Part shown: piece after piece, positions 1-9,308 of the stretch
Numbering within the stretch: position 1 is the first letter of the stretch
How the letters are laid out: every line of letters begins with the position of its first letter
Assembly (NCBI GenBank): GCA_030706685.1
Contig: JAUZOA010000001.1
Span: 1 to 64,000 of the forward strand
DNA: 64,000 bases
Direction: 5' to 3'
From: Bacteroidota bacterium
GTDB taxonomy: Bacteria; Bacteroidota; Bacteroidia; Chitinophagales; Chitinophagaceae
Made by a program: the position numbers and the translations under genes
The notes under the pieces: model-generated
Database searches by the model: none
What the model was told of the DNA's origin: nothing
Seen by the model: only the letters and a program-made list of their open reading frames with translations

Positions 1-1778
1 CTATTGCAATGGGAACAATAACGCCGCCACCCTGTACGCCTCAATCAATAACATTGACATTCGCTGACTTGATAAAATGTAATTCCATTGCAGCCAACGG
101 ATCTGATTTTGTAGTAACAGGCGCGTCCGGAGTTATTGTTACTTCCGCGGCAGCCGTTAATTGTGATGCCAATGGTGAAACGAATACGATCACCATACAA
201 TTCTCAGCTCCCATATTGGTGACAGGCAATTACCAGGTACAGGTAGCCACAGGAACGGATGGCAATACATTGATTGGCCAATGCGGGCGACTGGTAAATG
301 CAGGCGCCAACGCTGCATTCACTATCACTCCGCAACCGCCCCTTCCGATGGGAACTGTTACTCCACCTTCCTGTTCGCCAACTTCAATCACCATCAATTT
401 CACCAACCCGGTAAATTGTTTTTCGATTGCTCCCAATGGAAGTGATTTTATTATAATCGGCCCTTCTCCCGTAACGGTCATTTCTGCCGGAGGATCCTGT
501 AATACTAATCCTTCAGTCACCAGTATCACTCTTCAATTCTCAGCGCCCATAACAACCAGTGGCGCTTATCAACTGACAATGGCAACAGGCTCAGATGGAA
601 ATACACTTATTGGAGATTGTAATCGCCAGGTAATTGCCGGGGATTTCACCACCTTCATTATCCCCGATTCACCGCCGGTACCGATGGGCAGCCTTACTCC
701 GATTGCCTGCTCTCCTTCTTCTTTACGATTAACTTTTGCACAACCGATCCGTTGCTCATCCATAGCAGCGAATGGAAGTGATTTTATCATTTCCGGTCCT
801 TCACCTGTTGCTATTTCCTCTGCCACGGGTACCTGCGATGCCAATGGGCTTGCAACCATCATAGATATCCGGCTTGTATCACCGATTGTTGTTGGCGGGA
901 ACTACCAGGTGCAATTAGCTACAGGCAGTGATGGTAATACTTTGTTGAGTGAATGTTACCGGCCAACGCCTGCAGGGTCTGCAGTAAGCTTTGTCGCCGG
1001 TGATACGATTTCAGCGGCTTTTCAATACCAGGTGCAATATGATTGTCAAACCGATGCCATTACCTTCTCGCATGACGGGCAACATAACGTGAATCAATGG
1101 ACATGGACTGTCAATGGAGCAGCAGCCGGCAACTCACAAACATTTACACAAAGTTTTTCTGCCGCGAGCCAGAACCAGGTACAATTAGTTGTATCAAACG
1201 GGGTATGCAGCGATACTTATTCCACCGCTATTGTTTTAAATAATAAAGTAACTGTAGATTTTGCAGCCCCTGAGACAATATGCCCCGGAGACACAGTTAT
1301 ATTCGTCAACAATAGTAAGGGCCCCATTGATACATGGCAATGGAGTTTTGGAAATGGAAATACAAGTATAGTACAAACACCGCCGGCGCAGGTGTATCCC
1401 ACCACCGGTATTGAAACATTATACACTGTTTCTTTAATTGCCGGCAATGCCAATGGCTGCCAGGCCACTGCAACACAAACAGTCAAAGTTTTGTCCAATT
1501 GCATCATTGCTGTCCCTACCGCTTTTACTCCCAACAACGATGGATTGAATGACTACCTGTATCCTTTAAACGCCCTGAAAGCGGAGAACCTCGACTTCAA
1601 GGTATTTGACCGCTGGGGGCAAATGGTATTTCATTCAACTGACTGGCGGCAAAAATGGGATGGAAAAATAAACGGTGTTCAGCAAGCAACGAATGTCTAT
1701 ATATGGACTTTGGATTATACGCTGAAAGACAGCAAGCAGAAGTTTTCGCTGAAAGGAACGACGACATTGATCAGGTAG
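1..1778 (+). CDS. Secreted repeat protein with type B T9SS sorting domain (5'-truncated)
   Basis: The reading frame is already open at the window edge (codons for Ile-Ala precede the first ATG at 9), so this is the C-terminal part of a larger protein. Visible are three repeats of 112-113 residues, starting at about residues 1, 114 and 226 counted from the ATG at 9. Each begins MG(T/S)(I/V/L)TP and contains the words SIA-NGSDF and A-G-DGNTL. PKD-like segments follow (for example WQWSFGNGN). The last ~90 residues are a gliding-motility-associated C-terminal domain (TAFTPNNDGLNDYLYP, RWGQMVF, WDGKING, ending KGTTTLIR). In this phylum that domain directs export by the type IX system and attachment to the surface. 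The gene downstream is a paralogue of the same architecture. The ligand or substrate is unknown; an adhesin role is inference. Confidence 0.85.
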   Translation, partial: IAMGTITPPPCTPQSITLTFADLIKCNSIAANGSDFVVTGASGVIVTSAAAVNCDANGETNTITIQFSAPILVTGNYQVQVATGTDGNTLIGQCGRLVNAGANAAFTITPQPPLPMGTVTPPSCSPTSITINFTNPVNCFSIAPNGSDFIIIGPSPVTVISAGGSCNTNPSVTSITLQFSAPITTSGAYQLTMATGSDGNTLIGDCNRQVIAGDFTTFIIPDSPPVPMGSLTPIACSPSSLRLTFAQPIRCSSIAANGSDFIISGPSPVAISSATGTCDANGLATIIDIRLVSPIVVGGNYQVQLATGSDGNTLLSECYRPTPAGSAVSFVAGDTISAAFQYQVQYDCQTDAITFSHDGQHNVNQWTWTVNGAAAGNSQTFTQSFSAASQNQVQLVVSNGVCSDTYSTAIVLNNKVTVDFAAPETICPGDTVIFVNNSKGPIDTWQWSFGNGNTSIVQTPPAQVYPTTGIETLYTVSLIAGNANGCQATATQTVKVLSNCIIAVPTAFTPNNDGLNDYLYPLNALKAENLDFKVFDRWGQMVFHSTDWRQKWDGKINGVQQATNVYIWTLDYTLKDSKQKFSLKGTTTLIR

Positions 1779-1948
1779 CCATACTATTCCGGCATTTCTT
1801 ATAACTAAGTTAAAAAAATATTTTTTCGTGAACAGACTACGGAAGATTACTTTTCGTTGTCATTCTCTTCTATGAACGGTCACCTTCTATGCAGTTTTCT
1901 GGCTTTTTATCCCGAAATTTGACCCGAAGCAACGGAGTTTAATCACTT

Positions 1949-3985
1949 ATGAGAATACAGGGGTTCATATTTTTACTGTTCTTTTTTTTGATCCGGACAG
2001 GATATTCTCAAACCTGCACCGGTCTTGGGCAAACGCCCTCGAGCGCTTTCCCCGTTTGCGGCACCAGCGTATTCACCCAGTCAACGGTGCCTCCCTGTGC
2101 CACGTCTAATCTCTATGTTCCGGGTTGCTCGGGAACCGGCAATGCGGCTTATCAAAATCTAAACCCTTACTTTTATAAATTCACTTGTTTTACGGCGGGT
2201 ACTCTTGGGTTTCTTATTTCACCTCTTGCCGCCAATGAAGATTATGACTGGCAGTTGTATGATATCACGGGTCATAATCCTGAGGATATATTTACTGATA
2301 CCACATTAGTGGTAACAGGTAACTGGGTTGGTACGTATGGTAATACGGGGGCATCTTCTACAGGTGTAAATTTTATTGGTTGTGCCTCTGACCCTGCCGC
2401 CAATGAAAACCCCTTTGCCCAGATGCCCACATTGATCCAGGGACATGAATATTTATTAATGGTCAGCCATTTCACCGCCGGGCAAAGCGGCTATAACTTA
2501 TCCTTCGGCGGCGGTACTGCCACTACCGGCACTGCGGTGATTACCGACTCTACTGCCCCGCACCTCAAAACAGCAAAACCCGACTGCGATGGCAAAACGA
2601 TTACGCTGAAGCTTAACAAAAAAATGAAATGCAGCAGTCTTACATCCAGCGGGAGCGAGTTCAGTGTTTCTCCTGCCGCTGCCACTGTTGTTTCTGCTGT
2701 TGCTGCTAATTGTTCCACGGGTTTTGATTTTGATGAAATCACCATTACGCTATCCAATACTTTACCTAATGGCAACTACCAGTTAGTCATCAATAATGGA
2801 AGTGATGGAAATTCTTTGCTTGATTATTGCAATGCGGGTATTCCTGCCGGCGAACAAGTTCCTTTCTTTTATGCCGTTCCTCAACCCATATTCGCGGATA
2901 GCATTGGCAAAGTGGGATGCGCGCCCGATTCGATTATAGTCTATTTTCCCAAGCGGGTAGCCTGCAACAGTATCGCTGCTGATGGAAGTGATTTCTCCGT
3001 AACAGGTCCTGCGCCTGTTACCGTTATTGGCGCTTCAGGTAATTGTATCAATGGGTTGAGCGAAACCATTATTGTGAAATTCTCTGCTCCCATTTATAAT
3101 AAAGGAAACTACATTGTGACATTAAAAACCGCTACGGATGGCAGCCCGGTAATTGATGAATGTAATGTCGCACTCCCCATTCAAACGCTGGGTTTCAGAG
3201 CAGAAGATACGGTTTCAGCAAGGTTTACTTATACGGCCCAGCTCGATTGCCGCCTGAATACTGTATTATTTTCCCATGATGGCGCGCATAATGTCAATAG
3301 CTGGAACTGGACATTTAATGATAGTATAAAAGCCAGTACGCAAAACTATACAATTGTGTTCCCCGCAACGAGTACAAACAATATCCAGCTCATTGTAAGT
3401 AATGGTGTTTGCCGTGATACATCCAACACTACCCTGGTAATGAACAACGAAGTAAAAGCCGGTTTTAACATGCCGGATATAATTTGCCCTGAAGACCCGC
3501 TTATGGTAGTTGATTCAAGCAAAGGACAGATTGATGCATGGTTCTGGAGTTTTGGAAATGTAAACTCCAGCACATCAAAAACACCGGCTCCGCAATATTT
3601 CCCGCAAAATAATATTGAATCTTATTATCTCATTAAACTGAAAGTCGCCAACAACACATTAGGGTGTACGGATAGCGCCAGTAAACAACTCCGCGTATTA
3701 AATAATTGTTTCATCGCGGTACCTACCGCCTTTACTCCCAATAATGACGGGCTGAATGATTACCTGTATCCCAACAACGCCATAAAAGCAATAAACCTCG
3801 AGTTCAAAGTGTACAACCGATGGGGTCAATTGGTTTTCTCCACGCATAACTGGCAGGAAAAATGGGATGGAAAAATAAATGGCCTGTTGCAGGCGCCCGG
3901 TGTATTCGTCTGGTTCCTCAGCTATACGAACAGGGACACCGGCAAAAAGGTTTTTCAGAAAGGAACGACTACGTTGATAAGGTAG
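1949..3985 (+). CDS. Secreted repeat protein with type B T9SS sorting domain
   Basis: This is a complete 678-residue protein. A signal peptide (about residues 1-20, hydrophobic core FIFLLFFFLI, cleavage near GYSQ) is followed by a Cys-rich N-terminal domain of a kind common at the start of Bacteroidota T9SS cargo. Two ~110-residue repeats follow (about 200-415), of the same type as in the upstream gene (SIAADGSDF, GNY--TLKTATDG). A PKD-like region (about 420-590; FWSFGNVN) and the gliding-motility-associated sorting domain (about 592-678; TAFTPNNDGLNDYLYP ... KGTTTLIR) complete it. It sits 170 bases after the upstream paralogue on the same strand, so a tandem duplication is likely. Export through SprA (encoded at 27-34 kb) is expected from the family. 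The specific function is unknown; adhesion or matrix binding is inference. Confidence 0.88.
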   Translation: MRIQGFIFLLFFFLIRTGYSQTCTGLGQTPSSAFPVCGTSVFTQSTVPPCATSNLYVPGCSGTGNAAYQNLNPYFYKFTCFTAGTLGFLISPLAANEDYDWQLYDITGHNPEDIFTDTTLVVTGNWVGTYGNTGASSTGVNFIGCASDPAANENPFAQMPTLIQGHEYLLMVSHFTAGQSGYNLSFGGGTATTGTAVITDSTAPHLKTAKPDCDGKTITLKLNKKMKCSSLTSSGSEFSVSPAAATVVSAVAANCSTGFDFDEITITLSNTLPNGNYQLVINNGSDGNSLLDYCNAGIPAGEQVPFFYAVPQPIFADSIGKVGCAPDSIIVYFPKRVACNSIAADGSDFSVTGPAPVTVIGASGNCINGLSETIIVKFSAPIYNKGNYIVTLKTATDGSPVIDECNVALPIQTLGFRAEDTVSARFTYTAQLDCRLNTVLFSHDGAHNVNSWNWTFNDSIKASTQNYTIVFPATSTNNIQLIVSNGVCRDTSNTTLVMNNEVKAGFNMPDIICPEDPLMVVDSSKGQIDAWFWSFGNVNSSTSKTPAPQYFPQNNIESYYLIKLKVANNTLGCTDSASKQLRVLNNCFIAVPTAFTPNNDGLNDYLYPNNAIKAINLEFKVYNRWGQLVFSTHNWQEKWDGKINGLLQAPGVFVWFLSYTNRDTGKKVFQKGTTTLIR

Positions 3986-3988
3986 TAA

Positions 3989-4132
3989 GATGCTGGATGC
4001 TGGATACTAGATATCAGATACTGGATTCTGGATCACATAGCGGGAAGTATATGAATTATCAGTTTTTCCCTGCTTAAAGAATCTAGTATCCAGCATCCAG
4101 TATCCAGTATCCAGCATCTTGCATCTTGCATC
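3989..4132. repeat. Inverted pair of 7-nt tandem arrays
   Basis: Left arm 3989-4037 is seven consecutive 7-nt units of the pattern GATNCTG. Right arm 4084-4132 is seven 7-nt units of the complementary pattern (CAGNATC, then TTGCATC). The arms share an exact 20-nt complementary match, CTGGATGCTGGATACTAGAT, so the transcript could form a long hairpin with a loop of about 46 nt. It lies between the adhesin-like gene and guaB. Confidence 0.8.
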
Positions 4133-4156
4133 CACCTCCCCCCTTCTCAAAATCAA

Positions 4157-4189
4157 TTTTGCCTGTATATATCCGGCCTCCTATCTTTG
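4157..4189 (+). promoter_or_regulatory. Bacteroidota-type promoter of guaB
   Basis: TTTTG at 4157-4161 and TATCTTTG at 4182-4189 match the Bacteroidota -33 (TTTG) and -7 (TANNTTTG) elements with 20 bases between them. The guaB ATG at 4193 is only 4 bases after the -7 element, which suggests a leaderless or nearly leaderless mRNA. Confidence 0.65.
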
Positions 4190-4192
4190 CAC

Positions 4193-5686
4193 ATGGCAAC
4201 AAGAAATATTTCCCCTTCCGGCAATTCCACAAAATTTTTTGGTGAAGGCCTGACCTTCGATGATGTACTGCTGATGCCCGGCTACAGCCAGGTATTACCC
4301 CGCGATGTAGATATCTCCAGCCGGCTCACCAAAGACATTACATTAAATGTTCCGCTTCTTTCCGCCGCCATGGATACGGTCACCGAAGCTCCCCTGGCCA
4401 TCGCGCTCGCGCGCGAAGGCGGTCTTGGTATTCTTCATAAAAATATGACGATCGAAAAACAGGCAGAACAGGTCCGGAAAGTAAAAAGAAGTGAAAGCGG
4501 CCTGATCATCGACCCCGTCACACTTACAGCCGATGCTACGATCGGGGATGCGCAACGTATCATGCGGGAAAATAAGATCGGGGGTATTCCCATTATTGAC
4601 CGGGAAAGAAAATTAGTCGGTATCCTCACCAACCGCGACCTGAGATTTGAAAATAACCCAAAGCGAAAAGTGAGCGAGGTGATGACAAAAGAAAACTTGT
4701 ATACCGCTCCTGAGGGAACCGATCTGAAAATGGCGGAACAACTATTCAAAAAAACCAAAGTTGAAAAACTTCCTATCATCAATAAGCAGGGAAAATTAAC
4801 GGGCCTTTTTACTTACAGCGATATATTAAAATTAAAAAGTCACCCGAATGCTGTAAAAGACGGATACGGAAGATTACTGGTAGGCGCCGGTGTTGGCATC
4901 ACCCGCGACCTGATGGATCGTGTAGCCGCACTCCAAACTCTCGGCGTTGACGTCATCGCATTGGATAGCGCGCATGGGCATAGCAAAGGAGTGATCACCG
5001 CGCTGAAGGATATAAAAAAGAATTTTAAAAAATTAAATGTCATTGCAGGAAATGTGGGAACGGCTGCCGGCGCTAAAGCATTAGCGGAAGCAGGCGCTGA
5101 TGCGATCAAAGTGGGAATTGGTCCCGGATCTATTTGTACCACGAGAATTGTCGCAGGCGCCGGTGTACCCCAGCTCACCGCTGTCATGCAGGCCTATTCT
5201 GTTTTAAAACAAAAAAATATTCCCATTATAGCAGATGGCGGTATCCGCTACACAGGCGATATGGTGAAAGCATTGGCAGCGGGCGCGAGTTGTGTAATGA
5301 TGGGAAGCATTTTTGCCGGCACTGAAGAAAGTCCCGGTGAAACGATCATCTATGAAGGAAGAAAATTCAAGGAGTACCGGGGTATGGGCTCCCTGGGCGC
5401 GATGGCCACTGGCAGCAGTGACCGTTATTTCCAGGATGTGGAAGATGACGTAAAAAAATATGTGCCCGAAGGGATTGAAGGAAGAGTGGCTTATAAAGGA
5501 ACTTTGAGAGAAGTCGTTTACCAATATACAGGCGGGCTTCGCGCAGGAATGGGTTATTGCGGGGCAAAAAATATGAGTCAATTAAAGAACGCTGCATTTG
5601 TTAAAATAACACAGGCGGGTATGCGTGAAAGCCATGCACACGATATCGAGATCACGAAGGAAGCGCCCAACTATAGCAGGAGATGA
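4193..5686 (+). CDS. guaB: IMP dehydrogenase
   Basis: Oxidises IMP to XMP with NAD+, the committed step of guanine nucleotide synthesis; cytoplasmic tetramer. From the ATG at 4193 (MATRNIS) the protein has 497 residues, the usual length. The frame also has a TTG at 4187, but that lies inside the -7 promoter element, so the ATG is preferred. The N-terminal barrel motif is [11 protein letters not shown] (20-30). Two CBS domains occupy about residues 105-220. The substrate loop [15 protein letters not shown] carries the catalytic Cys at about 315, followed by the ADGGIRY and GSIFAGT-E segments and the flap motif YRGMGS. It is a single-gene unit with its own promoter and an inverted repeat at its 3' end. 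Identification is secure. Confidence 0.97.
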   Translation: MATRNISPSGNSTKFFGEGLTFDDVLLMPGYSQVLPRDVDISSRLTKDITLNVPLLSAAMDTVTEAPLAIALAREGGLGILHKNMTIEKQAEQVRKVKRSESGLIIDPVTLTADATIGDAQRIMRENKIGGIPIIDRERKLVGILTNRDLRFENNPKRKVSEVMTKENLYTAPEGTDLKMAEQLFKKTKVEKLPIINKQGKLTGLFTYSDILKLKSHPNAVKDGYGRLLVGAGVGITRDLMDRVAALQTLGVDVIALDSAHGHSKGVITALKDIKKNFKKLNVIAGNVGTAAGAKALAEAGADAIKVGIGPGSICTTRIVAGAGVPQLTAVMQAYSVLKQKNIPIIADGGIRYTGDMVKALAAGASCVMMGSIFAGTEESPGETIIYEGRKFKEYRGMGSLGAMATGSSDRYFQDVEDDVKKYVPEGIEGRVAYKGTLREVVYQYTGGLRAGMGYCGAKNMSQLKNAAFVKITQAGMRESHAHDIEITKEAPNYSRR

Positions 5687-5696
5687 GAAGTTTATT

Positions 5697-5802
5697 AGTT
5701 CATAAGTTCACGAGTTTGCAAGTTCACAAGTTGGTGGCATTACAATGCAGAAGCTGCTAACTTATGAACCCGTGAACTTGCAAACTCGTGAACTTATAAA
5801 CG
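5697..5802. repeat. Inverted pair of 8-nt tandem arrays between convergent genes
   Basis: Left arm starts at 5697 with 8-nt units AGTTCATA, AGTTCACG, AGTTTGCA, AGTTCACA. The right arm (about 5759-5802) is complementary, with a perfect 26-bp match between 5702-5727 and 5772-5797. It separates guaB (+) from the tonB-like gene (-) and could act as a bidirectional terminator, though neither side has a clear long T-run. Confidence 0.8.
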
Positions 5803-5809
5803 TTTTTCA

Positions 5810-6622
5810 TTATTCTTCGATTACAAAAGTGATAGGCTGCCTGCGATAGGCTTTTACGCGATGACCATTTTGAAAAGCCGGCTCCCATTTTGTAGCTTTC
5901 TTTAATACCCGGATAGCTTCCTGTTCCAATCCATATCCATAATTCGTCATAGGTTTAATATCACTTACATTTCCTTCAAGGTCCACTACAAACTGGATCA
6001 TTACCGTATATCTTCCTGCAGGTGCGCCATTGTTCGCAGGTACAGTTGGATCAAGATTCCTGGTTAAGAATTTTTCCCAGTCTCCTTTAAATTTTGCCTC
6101 TACCTGGACAAAAATGGCAGTACCATCATACTCATCGTTTTTCTTTGTTTCAATAATTCCTTTATTGCCATCAATGTCTTTGGGGTTTGCAATATCCACA
6201 TCAGCTACCCCGTCTTTTTTTTCCAGGTCAATCTTTGCATCATGCAAGTCGTCGGTTGTAGCAGGAGGATCATCGGCTTTTTCATTCGGCACAATATTGA
6301 ATGCAACTAATCTTTCTGTTCTGACCCGGATCGGTGGTTCAGGTTTTTTGGGCTCGGGCAAAGGTTCAGGAAACTTTTCATCCTGCGGAATATCTATAAG
6401 CGTCAGGTCCTTAATAATTGGCGTTCCTTCCTCTTTTGGTTGTAGTGAATTGGCTAATGCTACACCCGTAAAAGCCAGCAAGGCAACGAGGGTTGTAAGC
6501 GCTAATGCTTTCATGATACGTTTGGGATAAGTCTTGCGCAGCTCATAAGCTCCGTATTCTTTGTTTCTCCCGTCAAAGAGCAGATCAAGAATATTGGCTG
6601 AAAGGATTTTGCCGGGTTCCAT
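5810..6622 (-). CDS. tonB: Energy transducer TonB, paralogue 1
   Basis: Links inner-membrane proton-motive force (ExbB/ExbD) to outer-membrane TonB-dependent receptors. The 270-residue protein begins with the Bacteroidota TonB signature LDLLFDGRNKEYGAYELRK, then has one membrane anchor (about 37-58). A Pro/Glu/Lys-rich periplasmic spacer follows (about 75-110, EPLPEPKKPEPP). The C-terminal TonB domain (about 185-270) includes GRYTVMIQFVVDLEGNVSD and the ending VKAYRRQPITFVIE. The next gene upstream on the same strand is a clear paralogue 63 bases away, so the pair probably arose by tandem duplication and is co-transcribed. No exbB or exbD is in the window. Confidence 0.92.
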   Translation of the reverse strand: MEPGKILSANILDLLFDGRNKEYGAYELRKTYPKRIMKALALTTLVALLAFTGVALANSLQPKEEGTPIIKDLTLIDIPQDEKFPEPLPEPKKPEPPIRVRTERLVAFNIVPNEKADDPPATTDDLHDAKIDLEKKDGVADVDIANPKDIDGNKGIIETKKNDEYDGTAIFVQVEAKFKGDWEKFLTRNLDPTVPANNGAPAGRYTVMIQFVVDLEGNVSDIKPMTNYGYGLEQEAIRVLKKATKWEPAFQNGHRVKAYRRQPITFVIEE

Positions 6623-6685
6623 GGCTTAAATTATTTAACGATAAGATATTTATAAGAAAATAGTTTGCCTGAAGTCCCTTTTGCT

Positions 6686-7486
6686 TTACTGGTCCAGTAC
6701 CTGGAATGTTACCGGCTGGATCCTGTAAGCTTTTACTGCATGCCCGTTTTGGTTGGCCGGAACCCACTTCGTAGCTTTTTTCAACACACGGATAGCTTCC
6801 TGTTCCATTCCAAAACCAAAATTCGTGAGTGCTTTGATATCGCTTACATTTCCGTCAAGATCAACAACGAACTGGATAAGTACTTTGTACTGACCTGAAG
6901 GCGCGCCATTCTCAACAGGCACATCGGGGTTAAGGTTCCTTGTCAAAAACTTTTCCCAGTTGCCTTCAAATTTCGCATTGACCTCAACGGCGGTAAAAAT
7001 TTCCGGTTCGGGTGCTTTCTTTTCAATGATTCCGGTCTTATCAGTTTCCTTCGTATCGGGAATACCAGGATCAGGTATACCATCTTTTGTTACGTCATCA
7101 ATTTTTGCGTTTACTATGTCCTCATTAGTTGGAGGAGGATCCGGCACAATTTCCCTGGTAATGACAGGTGTGGTAAATTGTATGGTGCGGATCTGTGGTT
7201 GCACAATTTTTTTGGGTGGAGGCAATGCTTCAGGTGGTTTTTGATCCGGTGGAATTTCTGTAAGCACAACCTCGTCATTAAATAATCTCCCTTCGCTTTT
7301 TGGTTTTAGTGTACTGGCTAATGCAATTCCTGTAAAGGCAAGTAATGCAACGGTACCCGTAATGATTAAAGCCCGGGTAATGCGTTTTGGGTAAGTTTTG
7401 CGAAGCTCATAAGCTCCGTATTCTTTGTTTCTCTCGTCAAAGAGCAGATCAAGAATACTGGCGGAAAGAATTTTGTTTGGTTCCAT
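6686..7486 (-). CDS. tonB: Energy transducer TonB, paralogue 2
   Basis: 266 residues with the same architecture as the downstream paralogue: the opening LDLLFDERNKEYGAYELRK, one membrane span (about 37-58), a Pro-rich periplasmic spacer (PPDQKPPEALPPPKK) and a C-terminal TonB domain (QYKVLIQFVVDLDGNVSD ... KAYRIQPVTFQV). N- and C-terminal domains are nearly identical between the two while the linkers diverge, as expected for duplicates adapted to different receptors or ExbBD sets (inference). The start ATG (complement of 7484-7486) gives the conserved MEP-KILSA--LDLLFD start. It is divergent from lnt across 115 bases. Confidence 0.92.
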   Translation of the reverse strand: MEPNKILSASILDLLFDERNKEYGAYELRKTYPKRITRALIITGTVALLAFTGIALASTLKPKSEGRLFNDEVVLTEIPPDQKPPEALPPPKKIVQPQIRTIQFTTPVITREIVPDPPPTNEDIVNAKIDDVTKDGIPDPGIPDTKETDKTGIIEKKAPEPEIFTAVEVNAKFEGNWEKFLTRNLNPDVPVENGAPSGQYKVLIQFVVDLDGNVSDIKALTNFGFGMEQEAIRVLKKATKWVPANQNGHAVKAYRIQPVTFQVLDQ

Positions 7487-7601
7487 GGCTTAATTATTTA
7501 ATGATGAGACTGGACAAGGAAAAAATTCCATAAACAAATATTTTTTCTTTCCCCGTATGGAAAAGCGGATTCCCGACATCGGCATCATAAAAAGATGGTA
7601 A

Positions 7602-9308
7602 TTGATTTTGGAAAGTGACACTCCCGGCAAAAAGGCTTCTCACCCTTTATCCTACAAACCATTATTTTTACACAAACATTCTTTTTTGAAACGTTTTACC
7701 AATCTTGCCATCGCGTTAAGCAGCGGCTTGTTACTCTGGGCCGCATGGCCCGTTTCTCCTCTCACTTTTTTTATCTTTTTCGCATGGATCCCGTTGTTAT
7801 GGCTGGAATCAACAATAAAAAGCAGGAAAAAATTCTTTGGCCTTACCTATATCACTATGCTGACCTGGAATGTGATGGCGACCTGGTGGATATGGAATGC
7901 TTCAGAACCCGGGGCCATCGCTGCTTTCCTTGCCAATAGCTTACTCATGTGTTTTCCCTGGCTGGGATTTAAAATCGTAAAAAAATGGCTGGGAGAAAAA
8001 ATGGGGTATGCTTCTTTGATCGCTTTCTGGATGTGTTTTGAATTCATTCACCTGCAGGACTGGGGCCTGAGCTGGCCCTGGCTCACACTCGGAAATGTAT
8101 TCGCTACGCATCCTGACTGGATACAATGGTATTCCTATACGGGGACCAGCGGCGGTACACTATGGGTCATGCTCGTGAACATTTTTTTATTCCTGCATCT
8201 AAAAAACAATTACAAACGACAAACTGCGAAAACCTATACCTATTTGGTGACGGCTATCCTGTTGCTGATGTTTCCTGTTATGCTTTCCCGCATAAGTTAT
8301 ACTCATAAAGACGCCCCGGGCCCGGGCTCAAATATTGTAGTGGTGCAACCCAATATTGATCCTTATGAAAAAGTCTCGGAAGAAACCGGCTCTTTCGGGG
8401 CTCAGCTCAGCAAACTCATTCATTTGAGTGAACAGGCAACTGATGATAATACCGTACTGGTCGTATGGCCCGAAACAGCTTTGTATACTTCGAATGGCAT
8501 TGAAGAAGATAAAATGAAAGAGAATTTCTTTTTAAATCCATTATGGGGATTCCTTCAGCGCCATCCCCGTATCAATTTGTTCACTGGCGTTGAAAGCTAT
8601 AAAGTATATGACAGCAAAATAACTTCAACCGCTAAATCCGGGGGGCCGGGGTTTTATTATGATTCCTTCAATGGTTCTGCATTACTGGATAGTTCAGGAA
8701 CGCTGGCTTTCTATCATAAATCCATGCTGGTGCCGGGTGTGGAGACATTGCCCTGGTTCCTGAAATTCATTGATACCTGGTTTGAAAAATTTGGCGGCAC
8801 TACTGCTGGTTATGCAAAACAAAAAGAAAGAACGGTATTGACCACGAAAGGTGGTTATAAAATTGCCCCTGCCATTTGCTATGAAAGTATTTATGGTGAA
8901 TTCATGAGTCAATACATCCGCAACGGGGCCAACCTTATTTGCATTATCACCAATGACGGCTGGTGGAAAAATACACCGGGATATAAGCAACATATGAGCT
9001 ATGCCAGGTTAAGGGCTATTGAAACAGGAAAATGGGTAGCCCGCAGCGCCAATACGGGTATCAGTTGTTTTATTGATCCGTATGGCAATGTTTTTGATCC
9101 GCAACCCTGGGATACTGCGGCCGCTATAAAAATGTCTGTGCCTGCCAGCACGGAAAAAACATTTTTTGTAACCTACGGCGATATCTTATCAAGAATTATA
9201 ACTGTCCTTAGCCTGTTGCCGATCGCATGGACATTGACTTTATGGGTGATGAAAAAATTCTTCAACAATAAAAAAAGAATTCTGCCGGTCGCAAAAAACA
9301 ATGAATAA
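7602..9308 (+). CDS. lnt: Apolipoprotein N-acyltransferase
   Basis: Transfers the third acyl chain to the N-terminal Cys of lipoproteins in the inner membrane. The hydrophobic N-terminal half (several membrane spans, about 32-230) is followed by a nitrilase-like domain from about residue 243. The catalytic triad fits E291 (WPETALY), K373 (YHKSMLVPGVE) and C426 (PAICYESIYGE), numbered from the TTG at 7602. The product is 568 residues, slightly longer than E. coli Lnt. No ATG is available ahead of the first membrane span. The start may be TTG at 7602, 7608 or 7686; the last begins MKRFTNLA just before the first span and would suit the family. The 3' end overlaps the next gene by 8 bases, so translation may be coupled. 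Confidence 0.9.
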   Translation: MILESDTPGKKASHPLSYKPLFLHKHSFLKRFTNLAIALSSGLLLWAAWPVSPLTFFIFFAWIPLLWLESTIKSRKKFFGLTYITMLTWNVMATWWIWNASEPGAIAAFLANSLLMCFPWLGFKIVKKWLGEKMGYASLIAFWMCFEFIHLQDWGLSWPWLTLGNVFATHPDWIQWYSYTGTSGGTLWVMLVNIFLFLHLKNNYKRQTAKTYTYLVTAILLLMFPVMLSRISYTHKDAPGPGSNIVVVQPNIDPYEKVSEETGSFGAQLSKLIHLSEQATDDNTVLVVWPETALYTSNGIEEDKMKENFFLNPLWGFLQRHPRINLFTGVESYKVYDSKITSTAKSGGPGFYYDSFNGSALLDSSGTLAFYHKSMLVPGVETLPWFLKFIDTWFEKFGGTTAGYAKQKERTVLTTKGGYKIAPAICYESIYGEFMSQYIRNGANLICIITNDGWWKNTPGYKQHMSYARLRAIETGKWVARSANTGISCFIDPYGNVFDPQPWDTAAAIKMSVPASTEKTFFVTYGDILSRIITVLSLLPIAWTLTLWVMKKFFNNKKRILPVAKNNE

